Positions 9,082 to 18,320 are shown, counted from the first letter of the stretch. The stretch: DNA of 64,000 nucleotides from Coprobacillus cateniformis (GCF_009767585.1 NZ_WSNW01000001.1:310001-374000), one strand, 5' to 3'. Notes: a model not told the origin generated them from the sequence alone. Made by a program: numbers and translations.

Positions 9082-9370
9082 TCTTGATATCACATATTCT
9101 ATTGAGTTGTCATTATTTTCACTAAACCATATTATTCATTCTCATTAAAGTCCCGTTTTATTTTTAAAATCAACCTTTTTTCTCATAAACTTCCTAACTT
9201 TATATGGAACAATAAACTTCTCTTGAGAGTGCACTGAGAGAAAAATGTATCCAATTGAGTAACAGGTTAAGACACAGAAGAATTTTATGTTCCTATTATG
9301 ACAAAGCATATCCTTAATATCAACAAACAATTAACCATGTGCCATAAGCAAGATGAATAACCAGGTATTA
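9082..9370. other. intergenic region without recognisable genes
   Basis: AT-rich stretch between the sbcDC operon end and the proS promoter. Reading frames in it are short, lack ribosome binding sites and resemble no known protein. Apart from the terminator at its right side I see nothing functional. Confidence 0.5.
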
Positions 9371-9400
9371 AAAAATCAGGAAACCAAGTCCTGATTTTTC
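9371..9400 (-). terminator. intrinsic terminator downstream of sbcDC
   Basis: AAAAATCAGGA and TCCTGATTTTT form an 11-bp stem with a 7-base loop. Read on the minus strand, the stem ends in a run of six T residues, about 85 bases after the sbcC stop codon. Confidence 0.82.
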
Positions 9401-9483
9401 TTTGAGGAACTCACCTAAGTGAAGCCTTTGTTTTACATTTACGCACTAGCGCTCATTTCAAATTTAACCTTTAACAACAATTC

Positions 9484-12400
9484 TTAATCTTTTTCAATAT
9501 GTAAAGTACTTCCCATCTTCCCCTTTTCAACAACGATTTGAGTGTGAATCCTTTCTTTCAGCTCATCAACATGTGAAATAATCCCAATCACTTTATTGTC
9601 ATTTTTCAAATCTAACAACACAGATAATGCCTGATCAATTGATTCGCTATCTAACGTTCCAAATCCTTCATCAATGAAAAGTGTATTTAACTCTATGCCA
9701 CCAGCATAACTTTGAATCATTGCTGACAATCCTAAAGCAAGAGATAAAGCCGCCTTAAAAGATTCACCACCTGATAAAGATTGAATATCTCTCATCATAC
9801 CTGTCTCATAATCCAGAACGCTTAAATCTAAACCCTGCTGCTTTGCACCTTTTGTGTCTTGTTTACGATACAGAGCGAAACGTCCCTGACTCATTTTTAA
9901 AAGTTCCACATTGGCATACTCTAAAATATGTTCAAAATAAGAAGATAAGACATATCTTTCAAAAGACATACGTTGCCCATTTTTTCCAGATGTGATATCT
10001 GCTAAATCTTGATACATCGTATACTTTTCAAAAACATTCTGATTTTTTTGATAATCTTTTTGTAAATGATTGATTAATGTTTCATTTTGTTCATAAGTAT
10101 GAAGATAGACATTGTACTCTTTTAAAGATTGTTCTCGTTGTTGTTCACACTCTTTAAGTTTATCCTCTTCCTGACTTAAATCAACCAATTTACAATTTCT
10201 TGTCGTTTCTTCTAATGTTTTTAAACGATTGGAAAGCGTTCTTTTTTGAATTATATATTCTTGATATTCATCTTCTTTTTCATTCAAAGTTGATAACATG
10301 TTTTCATAATTTTTTAATTGCTCGCTTGTTTCAAAATATTGAGATACAAACTGATCGTATTGAATCTGTATTTGTTGTAAAGACAATAACACTTCATCTT
10401 TATGTTTGCATAGAATATCTTTTTGATGTTTAGTGATTTCAAGTTTTTGTTGACATTGATGATAATCATTATCTATTGTTTGAATCTTCATATCTAGACT
10501 CTTTAAATTTTTAGTCTGTCTAGCTAATTCTTCATCTAATTCATTGGTTAATAAGAATTGATGTGAACTTTCTAATTCAGATATTTTGGTTTGACAAACA
10601 GCTAATGATTTTTCTAATCCATGAATATCTGCTAATTCCTTTTCAAGATTCTGTGCTTGTTTTAAAAAGACAAGTTGGTCTTGTTCAAGAGACTTTTTAA
10701 CTTTCCTTAAATATTCAACTTCATGATGTCTTTTCTGATATGTTTTCTCCTGTTGTTTTGTGACTTGCATAATATCTGATAATAAACGGATAAATACTTC
10801 TTTTGATAATTCATCATCAATACCTAATTGCTTTTTTAAAACATTAATTCTTGTTTTAATATCTTGAATATGTTCATTTTGAGAAAGTGTTTCTTGGTAA
10901 GCTTCCTCTTTTATAACTCTTCTTTTTTCTAATTCCTGATTTAATTCTTCTAATTCATTAGATGACAAGACACTTTGAGAGAGAGAGGCTAAATGAGGAT
11001 GATGACATGAACCACAAACAGGACAAGGTTCATCATCTTTAAGAGTAGAAGCAAGGATACCCGCTTGCTGGCGTTTAAAGTTTTCATCTTCGTAACGATA
11101 CTTTTCAAAAGTCTTTTGATATATATTATCAGCCTTTTGGTATTTATCAGACAATTCAAAGTGTTTATCCTGACTTTGTGTAAACTGATCAAATAACTCA
11201 CTTAATTCATGAATAGAGATCCGTTTTTGATTGATGTCTTTAACCATTTGTTCATTTTGCTGGAGTTCTAATTGAAGTGATGGTAACTGATTAACATTTT
11301 CTTGGTCTCTTTCCATTCTTTTTGACATTTTTTGATGTTTTTGTAAATGTTTCTGATATTCACTCTGTAATGAAAGATTCTTTAATTGCAGAGACTGCTG
11401 TTGTTTAAGCATATCTTTATATTCTTTTTGTTTTTCTATAGATTGTTTCATTTTATCTATTTGAATTAGTGATATATCTTTTTGAGATTTTAGTTCATCT
11501 AATCCTTTATACGCTTTTTCCAGTTTCTTAAATTCTAGAGAGAAATCTTTTTCTTTTTGTTGAAGAATGAGAAGTTCTTTTTGATTATTTTCAAAATCTT
11601 CATTAACTTTTTGATATTGATATAAAAAAGACTGATGCTGTTCAATAATCTTCATCTTCTCAATATCTTTTTGATAAATATTCATATCTTCTTGTCTTGT
11701 CATTAAGGTTTGATATTGTTCCTTAATCATATGATATTCCTGAATATCCTGATTCTGTTTTTCCTTTCGATAATATGTTTGTGATAATTGATCATATTGA
11801 TTTTGTAATGCTTCATACTGAGATTTTGCAATTTGAAGTTGATTATGAAGCAATTTATTTTGTTCAATAGCATGTTCAATATAACTTGGATGAAAACCAG
11901 CAGTATGATTCTCCATAAACTCTTTAGAGAAATTTAAAAGCTGGAAACGTGATAATAATTGCTGACTAGATAGAAGATACTTTTCTTTATATATTCTCGT
12001 TTCTTCTTTTAAAAGATTCTCAAAAACAACCAATGATTCACTATGAAAAATATGTCTTAATACTTTTTCTCGCTCTTCACTACTTGCATATATCAGTTTT
12101 GTAAACTCTCCTTGGGCAATCATAACAATTTGCTTGAATTGATGAACATCAACACCTAATAATTGATTTATCTTCTGGTTAACTTCTTTAACACCTTCAA
12201 TCATTTCATTGTTATAACTTAAATATGCATTTGCCATTTTAGCACTCTTATAGCCGGGACGTGTATAAGTTGGAGAGCGTTTCACTTTATAAATCTTTCC
12301 ATGAAGTTCAAAGACCATTTCTACATATGTTTCATCCTTAGCATCAGCAAAATCACTTCTAAAATAAGACTGATTGCGATGACTTCCACTTGCAACCCCA

Positions 12401-12558
12401 TATAAGGCAAATGTCATAGCATCAAAAATAGTTGTCTTACCAGCCCCTGTAGGACCACTAATGAGATAAAGACCATTTTCAATCATATCTTCAAAATCTA
12501 TTGTTGTTTGAGATTTATAAGTCATAAAAGCATTCATTGTTAAACTAATAATTCTCAT
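9484..12558 (-). CDS. sbcC: exonuclease SbcCD, ATPase subunit
   Basis: A 1024-residue SMC/Rad50-type ATPase that with SbcD cleaves DNA hairpins and blocked ends. The N-terminal Walker A is GPTGAGKTT (about residue 36), followed by long coiled coils. The zinc hook CPVCGSCHHP lies near residue 510, exactly mid-protein, and the C-terminal lobe has the ABC signature LSGGESFKAALSLA and Walker B LFIDEGFGTLD. The ATG at 12558 is preferred over the GTG at 12567 because AGGTG lies at normal distance upstream. It overlaps the 3' end of sbcD by 14 bases, so the two are translationally coupled. Confidence 0.96.
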   Translation of the reverse strand: MRIISLTMNAFMTYKSQTTIDFEDMIENGLYLISGPTGAGKTTIFDAMTFALYGVASGSHRNQSYFRSDFADAKDETYVEMVFELHGKIYKVKRSPTYTRPGYKSAKMANAYLSYNNEMIEGVKEVNQKINQLLGVDVHQFKQIVMIAQGEFTKLIYASSEEREKVLRHIFHSESLVVFENLLKEETRIYKEKYLLSSQQLLSRFQLLNFSKEFMENHTAGFHPSYIEHAIEQNKLLHNQLQIAKSQYEALQNQYDQLSQTYYRKEKQNQDIQEYHMIKEQYQTLMTRQEDMNIYQKDIEKMKIIEQHQSFLYQYQKVNEDFENNQKELLILQQKEKDFSLEFKKLEKAYKGLDELKSQKDISLIQIDKMKQSIEKQKEYKDMLKQQQSLQLKNLSLQSEYQKHLQKHQKMSKRMERDQENVNQLPSLQLELQQNEQMVKDINQKRISIHELSELFDQFTQSQDKHFELSDKYQKADNIYQKTFEKYRYEDENFKRQQAGILASTLKDDEPCPVCGSCHHPHLASLSQSVLSSNELEELNQELEKRRVIKEEAYQETLSQNEHIQDIKTRINVLKKQLGIDDELSKEVFIRLLSDIMQVTKQQEKTYQKRHHEVEYLRKVKKSLEQDQLVFLKQAQNLEKELADIHGLEKSLAVCQTKISELESSHQFLLTNELDEELARQTKNLKSLDMKIQTIDNDYHQCQQKLEITKHQKDILCKHKDEVLLSLQQIQIQYDQFVSQYFETSEQLKNYENMLSTLNEKEDEYQEYIIQKRTLSNRLKTLEETTRNCKLVDLSQEEDKLKECEQQREQSLKEYNVYLHTYEQNETLINHLQKDYQKNQNVFEKYTMYQDLADITSGKNGQRMSFERYVLSSYFEHILEYANVELLKMSQGRFALYRKQDTKGAKQQGLDLSVLDYETGMMRDIQSLSGGESFKAALSLALGLSAMIQSYAGGIELNTLFIDEGFGTLDSESIDQALSVLLDLKNDNKVIGIISHVDELKERIHTQIVVEKGKMGSTLHIEKD

Positions 12559-13672
12559 GATCTTCACCTACCTTTTCAAGTAATTCTAAGACAATCTTTT
12601 GTTGTTGTGATGATAATTCACTATTTTTCATATCTTGATAAAATTGAGTAAACAAAGCTGGTGTATCCATCTGCTCAATAGATTGAATCTTCTTGATTTG
12701 TTGATGGGTCTGCTGATTAATTAAATATGAATAAGTAATTTGTAAAAGTCGTGGATACAATACTCTTAATTGATCAATAGCATGGGGTATAAGTGTTTGA
12801 TCCTCTAATTCAAATGCTAAGAAATCATCTTTTTTATAAATATAATGAGGATCCATAAACTGTTCAAATGTTGCTTTATATTTTTCTAATGTCACTGACG
12901 GATGTAATGCATATGTAGTGACTGACATATCATCAGTATCTACAATCACAATTGATTTTTTTTGTTGAACTTCATCAAAAGAATATCGCATTAAAGATCC
13001 GCTGTATCGCACAGTTTCCCTTGATACTTTCTGAGGTGCATGTAAATGACCTAAGGCGACATAGTCAAAATCTTGAAATAAAGATACATCAACAATTTCA
13101 CTACCACCAACACTTAATGGAATTTCAGATTCACTCGTTACACTTGAATGCCCAACAAACTGATGAGTCATCATTATATTTTTATAATTTTTGTCAATAT
13201 GCTGATGCGACATATATAGGCTTAATGCGTCTTGATAATTATTTAACTCTTCTACTTGATACATACCTTTAATCTGTGAAGGTTTTACAAATGGTAAGAG
13301 ATAAAACCTAACATCATCAATTTCCACATACTGCATTTCTTCTTTTAAATACGTTTCAATATGTAATCCTTGAGCTGATAAAATAGAACTCGCAAAATGC
13401 ATACGATCATTACTATCATGATTTCCACTAATCATAAAAACTTCTATATTATATTTCAAAAGTGCACAACTCAAAAAATCATCAAGGAGATTAACTGCCT
13501 CCTGACTTGGAATAAAACGATCATAAACATCACCAGCAATGAGCAATATATGAATATCTTCCTGATTCATAAACTCTAAAAGTTCAAATAAGAGTTCTCT
13601 TTGAATATCTAACAAAGAATACTGATGAATAACTTTACCTAAATGTAAATCACCTATATGAACAAACTTCAT
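12545..13672 (-). CDS. sbcD: exonuclease SbcCD, nuclease subunit
   Basis: A 375-residue Mre11-type metallophosphoesterase. The metal-binding motifs run in order: GDLHLGK, AGDVYDR, SGNHDSNDR, and the later MMTHQFVGH and ALGHLHAPQ. The ATG at 13670-13672 has AAGGAGG at ideal spacing; the frame to 13699 upstream would start within the terminator of the acetyltransferase gene. It is followed by sbcC with an overlap, the usual order. The protein works in the cytoplasm as a complex with SbcC in double-strand break and hairpin processing. Confidence 0.96.
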   Translation of the reverse strand: MKFVHIGDLHLGKVIHQYSLLDIQRELLFELLEFMNQEDIHILLIAGDVYDRFIPSQEAVNLLDDFLSCALLKYNIEVFMISGNHDSNDRMHFASSILSAQGLHIETYLKEEMQYVEIDDVRFYLLPFVKPSQIKGMYQVEELNNYQDALSLYMSHQHIDKNYKNIMMTHQFVGHSSVTSESEIPLSVGGSEIVDVSLFQDFDYVALGHLHAPQKVSRETVRYSGSLMRYSFDEVQQKKSIVIVDTDDMSVTTYALHPSVTLEKYKATFEQFMDPHYIYKKDDFLAFELEDQTLIPHAIDQLRVLYPRLLQITYSYLINQQTHQQIKKIQSIEQMDTPALFTQFYQDMKNSELSSQQQKIVLELLEKVGEDHENY

Positions 13673-13685
13673 AACTAACCTCCTT

Positions 13686-13713
13686 AAAAAGAACTTCATG
13701 TTTTCATGAAGTT
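13686..13713 (-). terminator. terminator-like hairpin between the GNAT gene and sbcD
   Basis: AACTTCATG, a 4-base loop and CATGAAGTT form a 9-bp stem followed on the minus strand by CTTTTT. The GNAT stop codon lies inside the hairpin, and the sbcD ribosome binding site follows within two bases, so some transcripts must read through or start elsewhere. Confidence 0.75.
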
Positions 13714-14105
13714 ATATTCCACCTGTATATCATTTTCTCACATTCATCACTAGCAAACAACTTTTTTAAATGCTGAGGAATGATTTTTGTCTCTAAATAT
13801 TCACACCCTAATTCCTCAATAGTCTTTATAGAAGCAATATTTGTTGGATCACATGTGATTAACAAATGATCCTTATCAATAACTTCCTTTAACAATAAAC
13901 ATGCTTGAACTGCGTAATGATGTCCTCTGTATTCTTCATCTATATGATAGCCAATATGTCCATCATAATAACATTCCTGATCACTACCTTCACGCAAAAT
14001 GATTCTTCCTACTTCTTTTTCTTCAATGATGATACTATAAATAGAATAAGGCAGAAAACCTGCTGGTAAATTGACTTTCACATATTCAATAAGTTCTAAT
14101 TTCAT
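13704..14105 (-). CDS. GNAT family N-acetyltransferase
   Basis: A 133-residue protein of the Gcn5-related acetyltransferase superfamily. The acetyl-CoA region is seen as IGYHIDEEYRGHHYAVQAC, with the R/Q-x-x-G-x-G/A-like turn given here as RGHHYA, followed by the later segment PTNIASIKTIEELGCEYL that is typical of RimJ-like members. The substrate cannot be told from sequence. The gene is upstream of sbcD on the same strand with a terminator-like hairpin between. It ends inside that hairpin. Confidence 0.82.
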   Translation of the reverse strand: MKLELIEYVKVNLPAGFLPYSIYSIIIEEKEVGRIILREGSDQECYYDGHIGYHIDEEYRGHHYAVQACLLLKEVIDKDHLLITCDPTNIASIKTIEELGCEYLETKIIPQHLKKLFASDECEKMIYRWNITS

Positions 14106-14160
14106 ATTACACCAACCTTTCTTCTATTGTAGCACATTCATATCTAAAATTCACAATATG

Positions 14161-14188
14161 TTGACAGTTTTGTAGAATGTGTTAAAAT
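14161..14188 (+). promoter_or_regulatory. promoter of the riboswitch-HlyC/CorC transcript
   Basis: A consensus TTGACA (14161-14166) and TAAAAT (14183-14188) with a 16-bp spacer, about ten bases before the riboswitch. Confidence 0.82.
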
Positions 14189-14197
14189 AGGAAACAT

Positions 14198-14318
14198 AAA
14201 AGGGAGTAGTTAGCATCATTTGATGTTATATAGTCGTCACCACGCTGCAAAGCCGGTTTATATATGAAATAACGAGACTTTTATTACACGGAGTGATACT
14301 GGTCTTTTTTTGTATCAC
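14198..14318 (+). promoter_or_regulatory. probable yybP-ykoY (Mn2+) riboswitch
   Basis: The leader begins AAAAGGGAGTAG and ends TACTGGTCTTT, so that AAAGG/TCTTT and AGTA/TACT close a P1 stem as in the yybP-ykoY class. Between them are GTCGTCA, AAGCCGGT and AACGAGAC, matching in order the conserved loop segments as I remember them. A second hairpin GTGATAC (14293-14299) with GTATCAC (14312-14318) would consume the 3' side of P1, giving a mutually exclusive expression platform with the T-run in its loop. This class senses Mn2+ and usually controls metal transporters, which fits the HlyC/CorC gene downstream. A covariance search would settle it. Confidence 0.68.
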
Positions 14319-14350
14319 AATATAGGTCCAATACAAAGGAGAGTGATTAT

Positions 14351-15679
14351 ATGGACTCTATCCCCTCGCAATTGTTATTACAAGCAATTTTAATTTTAGT
14401 CAATGCATTCTTTGCTGCAACAGAAATCGCAGTCTTATCATTAAATGCAACACAATTAGAAAAGAAAGCTGAAAAAGGTGAAAAAACTGCGAAACGTCTT
14501 TTAAAATTAACTCAAGAACCATCTGGATTCTTATCAACAATTCAAATTGGTATTACATTGGCTGGTTTCTTAGGAAGTGCCTTTGCAGCTGATAACTTTT
14601 CTGGTTATTTAGTTGATTGGATATATAATGACATAGGATTTACTGCACTATCATTAACAACGTTAGATACATTAGCAGTTATTGTCATCACACTTATACT
14701 TTCTTATTTTACATTAATATTTGGTGAGTTAGTTCCAAAGAGAATTGCGATGCAAAAACCATATGAAGTTTCTAAATTATCATGTGGAGTTGTTTTGGCA
14801 GTCGCAAAAGTCGTTAAACCAGTTGTTAAATTCTTATCAATGTCTACAAATGCTATATTAAGAATATTACATTTAAAAACAGAAGCTGAAGAAGATACAA
14901 TTACTGAAGAAGAAATACTAATGATGATTGAACTTGGAGAAAAACGTGGTGTTTTAGATGAAGATGAAAGTGAATGGTTACAAAACATCTTTGACTTTGA
15001 TGATACTTGTATTCGTGAGATTATGACACATTCTGTTGATGTCATCTCTATTGCTTTGGATGCAAGTGATGATGAGATTATTAACATTATTAAAAAAACA
15101 GGTATTTCAAGATATCCAGTTTATGATCATGATGATGAAAATATTATTGGAATTCTTCATGTTAGAGATTACTTACTGAATTTACAAACTAAAGAAAAGA
15201 GTTTTAAAGATATCTTAACCCCTGCTTATTTCATACCTGATTCTATGACTGCTGATGACTTATTTGAAGATATGCAAACAAAGAATATCCATTTTGCTAT
15301 TGCAATTGATGAGTTTGGTGAAATGAGTGGTATTATTACATTAGAAGATCTTGTAGAAGAAATTGTTGGTAACATCTATGATGAACATGATGCTTATGAA
15401 CAACCTTCTATCCAAACAATTAATGATCATCAATGGAAAGTGAGTGGAAATGTTAATATTGAAGACTTGTCTAAAGAGTTAGATACTGAAATTCCTGTTG
15501 ATGAAGATTATGATACGATTGGTGGTTATATCTATAGTCATCTAAGGTCTATTCCAAAAGATGGAACAACTAAGACTATCAAAGCTGATAATTTAACATT
15601 TCAAATCACCAAAATACAAAACAGACGTATTAAAGAAGTTATTATTACAAAACATAGTGAAAACAAGTCCCAAGGATAG
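14351..15679 (+). CDS. HlyC/CorC (CNNM) family transporter
   Basis: A 442-residue membrane protein of the hemolysin C/CorC family. It has the N-terminal CNNM/DUF21 domain with about four membrane segments (residues 5-160, including FFAATEIAVLSLN and ESGFL-like SGFLSTIQIGITLAGF), two CBS domains (about 205-330, DVISIALDASDDEI and ITLEDLVEEIVGNIYDEHD), and a C-terminal CorC_HlyC domain. Relatives export divalent cations such as Mg2+, Co2+ or Mn2+. AAGGAG precedes the ATG at 14351. The putative Mn2+ riboswitch upstream suggests manganese-responsive control. The name hemolysin is historical. Confidence 0.92.
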   Translation: MDSIPSQLLLQAILILVNAFFAATEIAVLSLNATQLEKKAEKGEKTAKRLLKLTQEPSGFLSTIQIGITLAGFLGSAFAADNFSGYLVDWIYNDIGFTALSLTTLDTLAVIVITLILSYFTLIFGELVPKRIAMQKPYEVSKLSCGVVLAVAKVVKPVVKFLSMSTNAILRILHLKTEAEEDTITEEEILMMIELGEKRGVLDEDESEWLQNIFDFDDTCIREIMTHSVDVISIALDASDDEIINIIKKTGISRYPVYDHDDENIIGILHVRDYLLNLQTKEKSFKDILTPAYFIPDSMTADDLFEDMQTKNIHFAIAIDEFGEMSGIITLEDLVEEIVGNIYDEHDAYEQPSIQTINDHQWKVSGNVNIEDLSKELDTEIPVDEDYDTIGGYIYSHLRSIPKDGTTKTIKADNLTFQITKIQNRRIKEVIITKHSENKSQG

Positions 15680-15693
15680 GGACTTGCTTTTTT
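15664..15693 (+). terminator. intrinsic terminator of the HlyC/CorC gene
   Basis: CAAGTCCC and GGGACTTG form an 8-bp stem with a 7-base loop, then CTTTTTT. The stem overlaps the 3' end of the gene and abuts the convergent secreted-protein gene. Confidence 0.88.
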
Positions 15694-16129
15694 ATTTAGG
15701 TTTTAAATTATCAGCACTAAATTTCATAGTTACATCACATTTATTGCTTGGCTCCACTGAACTAGATTGAACTACTGTAAAATATACGCTTCCTTTTGTA
15801 CATCCTAATTCTGAAGCTACACTAGGAGTATTCATTTTTAATCCAATAATTTCGGATTTGCAATCTTCTACACTATTAATTAAACCGCCAAAATTACCTA
15901 AAGCAGCTTCACCAAATGTTTTCATAACTGTTGCAAATTGCTCAGTTGTAGTTTTCTTGCTCCCATAATAAGTATCAGTATGTGCTCTTCCATACGCAGG
16001 AATATCTTTATGAGTTACTGTTTGATATTTAGTTCCAGATACATATACATATGCTGATACACTTGTAATTGCTCCTGCTAAAAATAAACTACTCAAACTT
16101 AAAATAGCTATTTTTTTATTTAATTTCAT
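15692..16129 (-). CDS. small secreted protein with three cysteines, function unknown
   Basis: A 145-residue protein with a clear Sec signal peptide: a lysine-rich start MKLNKKIAIL, a hydrophobic core SLSSLFLAGAI and a probable cut after TSVSA. The mature part of about 120 residues has three cysteines (in VEDCKSE, ELGCTKG and SNKCDVT), no lipobox and no membrane segment. I recognise no family. The ATG at 16129 is chosen because AAGGAGG lies 7 bases before it. It is divergent from an AgrA-like regulator and shares with it a region carrying 21-bp-spaced repeats, so it is a good candidate target of that system, such as a bacteriocin-like or surface protein. This role is inference. Confidence 0.75.
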   Translation of the reverse strand: MKLNKKIAILSLSSLFLAGAITSVSAYVYVSGTKYQTVTHKDIPAYGRAHTDTYYGSKKTTTEQFATVMKTFGEAALGNFGGLINSVEDCKSEIIGLKMNTPSVASELGCTKGSVYFTVVQSSSVEPSNKCDVTMKFSADNLKPK

Positions 16130-16188
16130 CTTCATTCCTCCTTTCCAATGACAAATTTAACAAAAAAATGTAAAAATTCGTAGGAAAT

Positions 16189-16222
16189 GTACATATTTAC
16201 ATGAGTTCGTGTACATTTTACA
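16189..16222. promoter_or_regulatory. candidate LytTR operator (21-bp spaced direct repeats)
   Basis: TGTACATATTTACA begins at 16189 and TGTACATTTTACA at 16210, exactly 21 bp apart, the two-turn spacing bound by LytTR dimers. A weaker third TGTA word lies about 20 bp further upstream. The promoter for the regulator gene just downstream has TATACAAT (16244-16251) but no good -35, as in activator-dependent promoters. Confidence 0.55.
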
Positions 16223-16312
16223 CACACAATTACCAAAAATTGGTATACAATAGATATACAGCGCAAATTTTTGTGTTGTACGAAATAGAACGTCAAGGGG
16301 AGGAAATTATTT

Positions 16313-17023
16313 ATGAGGATTGCAGTTTGTGATGATGAAAATTATTTCGTTGAAAATATTATAGAAAGGATTAAATCATATGGTATAGAAGATGTTTTAC
16401 CCAATAAGTTTGATGGATATACTGATCCATGCCAATTATTAAATCACTTTAAAATGTTTGATTACGATCTAGTGTATTTAGATATTAAAATGAATGATAA
16501 ATGTGGTGTCGATGTCGCAAAAGAAATAAAGAGAATTAAATCTAATTGTATTGTTATATTTGTTAGTTCTTATGATGAATATATACATGAATCTTATAGA
16601 GTTGAAGCTTTTCAATTTTTAAAGAAACCTGTTGAAGAAGAACTTTTTAATTTAGAGTTAAAAAGAGCTATTACAAAATATAAGAGATTAAATAAAAGTT
16701 TTGTATTCACTACATCTATTGGAAATAAACTCATTAAAGCTAATGATATTATTTTCTTAGAAACAAGTTATGGGAATTATAAACTTTATACAACAAATGA
16801 TACATATTTTGGTACATGTAAAAGTATAACAGATACAAAACAAGAACTATTAGATTCACATTTCTATCAATTGAATAGAAGTATAATTATTAATTTCAAA
16901 CATGTCTATACTTTTACAAATGAAGATATAACCATGTCTAACAAAGAAATTCTTCATATTACTAAAAAGAAACGTAGAGACTTTAAAGAGAAGTATTTTG
17001 ATTATATAGATAATGAGGAATAG
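16313..17023 (+). CDS. LytTR (AgrA-type) response regulator
   Basis: A 236-residue regulator. The receiver domain (1-120) has acidic pair D7/D8 in VCDDE, the phosphoacceptor D57 in LVYLDIKM and K103-type lysine in FLKKPV. The C-terminal LytTR DNA-binding domain (about 133-232) has FLETSYGNYKLYTT and HFYQLNRSIIINFKHV. GGGGAGG precedes the ATG. The gene is followed by a histidine kinase that starts five bases after its stop, so they form a two-component pair. Direct repeats upstream suggest autoregulation. There is no AgrB or AgrD beside it. Confidence 0.93.
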   Translation: MRIAVCDDENYFVENIIERIKSYGIEDVLPNKFDGYTDPCQLLNHFKMFDYDLVYLDIKMNDKCGVDVAKEIKRIKSNCIVIFVSSYDEYIHESYRVEAFQFLKKPVEEELFNLELKRAITKYKRLNKSFVFTTSIGNKLIKANDIIFLETSYGNYKLYTTNDTYFGTCKSITDTKQELLDSHFYQLNRSIIINFKHVYTFTNEDITMSNKEILHITKKKRRDFKEKYFDYIDNEE

Positions 17024-17027
17024 AAAT

Positions 17028-18320
17028 ATGAATTACATAATCAATATATTCTTAAATCTTATAATTACTTTTACAGACTTATTTCTAATAGAATATTATC
17101 TCAAAAATAAATTAACATGTAAAAAAGAATCGAATTTATATACATACTATTTTATTCAATTCATCTGTTTATTCGTTCTTAATAGTTTAATAACAAATAA
17201 TAAATTAATTAGTTTTTTAATTTTATTATTGTCATTATTTGTTTCAATTCATAAATATAAGTATTCACTAACAGACCTTATTAAATTTCTTATTATATTT
17301 TTATCTTTAAAAATGATAGTCGAAGTGTTAATTTCTTTGTTTTTTGAATGGATATTTGATGTTACACTATATGTATATAAAACAAATAAATACTTTGTAT
17401 ATAATTTATTTATTAGATTAATTAATAGATATATAATGTTTATATTCATTCTCTATTTTACCAAATACTATTATAAACAACCCATTAAGAAATTTAAATA
17501 TTTTAAAATAATTAGTCTTTTTTTATCAGTATATTTTAGTTTAATTGTTATAATATATAATGATAAGATATTTTATTTTGATAATATAGGTAGAACATTT
17601 ATATTTGTTATTTTATTGTATAACTTTGCACTTATAGCCTTTAATAAATACCAAACAATTCATGAAATATTAGAAAGAGATATGTTACAAACAAATGAAA
17701 GAATTCTTGCTGAAAAAAGGTTTATAGAAAGAAAAGTAGAAGCTGATGAAAATATAAAAAGAATGAGACATGATTTAAAAAATAATTATTATATTTTAAA
17801 CGGTTATGCTAATGATGGAAATATAGAAGAAATAAAAAAATTCTTAGAAGCAAGAATTGGTATACTGGATAAGTCATCATCATTTATACATAGTGGTCAC
17901 TCGTGTATTGATAGTATTCTTAATGAGAAAATATTTATTATGAAGGAAAAGAATATCCAATATACTGAAAATTTAGCACATATGTATATAGGGGACATCG
18001 ATGTTAGTGATTTATCCTTATTAATTGGTTTGGCATTGGATAACGCTATTGAAGCGGCAGAACAAGTTAATGACTTTAAAGAAATTGACCTCACTGCTAA
18101 AAATTATCAAGGTTATCTGGTTCTGTATTTCAAAAATTCAATTATTCCTAATAGTTATCCAGATTTTAATAAAACAAGCAAATTATCTGATTCCTTCAAT
18201 CATGGATTTGGAGTCAAAGGAATTAAACAGTTTGCTAAAATATATAATGGAGAAATTAAATATATTACAGAAAAAAATAAAGTCATTCTAAGAGTGACTT
18301 TAAGTGTGAGTAATGGCTGA
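17028..18320 (+). CDS. AgrC-like sensor histidine kinase (GHKL ATPase)
   Basis: A 430-residue kinase. About six membrane helices fill residues 1-210, a coiled linker follows, then the phosphoacceptor motif MRHDLKNNYY with its histidine, and a HATPase_c_5 domain with GLALDNAIEAAE (N box) and GFGVKGIKQFAKIYNG (G box). This architecture is that of peptide-sensing HPK10 kinases such as AgrC. I prefer the ATG at 17028, which has GAGGAA at 7 bases, over 17013, which overlaps the previous gene. Its partner is the LytTR regulator just upstream. The ligand is unknown. Confidence 0.92.
   Translation: MNYIINIFLNLIITFTDLFLIEYYLKNKLTCKKESNLYTYYFIQFICLFVLNSLITNNKLISFLILLLSLFVSIHKYKYSLTDLIKFLIIFLSLKMIVEVLISLFFEWIFDVTLYVYKTNKYFVYNLFIRLINRYIMFIFILYFTKYYYKQPIKKFKYFKIISLFLSVYFSLIVIIYNDKIFYFDNIGRTFIFVILLYNFALIAFNKYQTIHEILERDMLQTNERILAEKRFIERKVEADENIKRMRHDLKNNYYILNGYANDGNIEEIKKFLEARIGILDKSSSFIHSGHSCIDSILNEKIFIMKEKNIQYTENLAHMYIGDIDVSDLSLLIGLALDNAIEAAEQVNDFKEIDLTAKNYQGYLVLYFKNSIIPNSYPDFNKTSKLSDSFNHGFGVKGIKQFAKIYNGEIKYITEKNKVILRVTLSVSNG

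Noticed and set aside
9018..9120. T-box leader for proS
   Set aside because: No T-box sequence (TGGNACCGCG) and a promoter lies too close to the start codon.
9145..9330. A 61-codon frame between proS and sbcC
   Set aside because: No ribosome binding site, no family resemblance and composition like noncoding flank.
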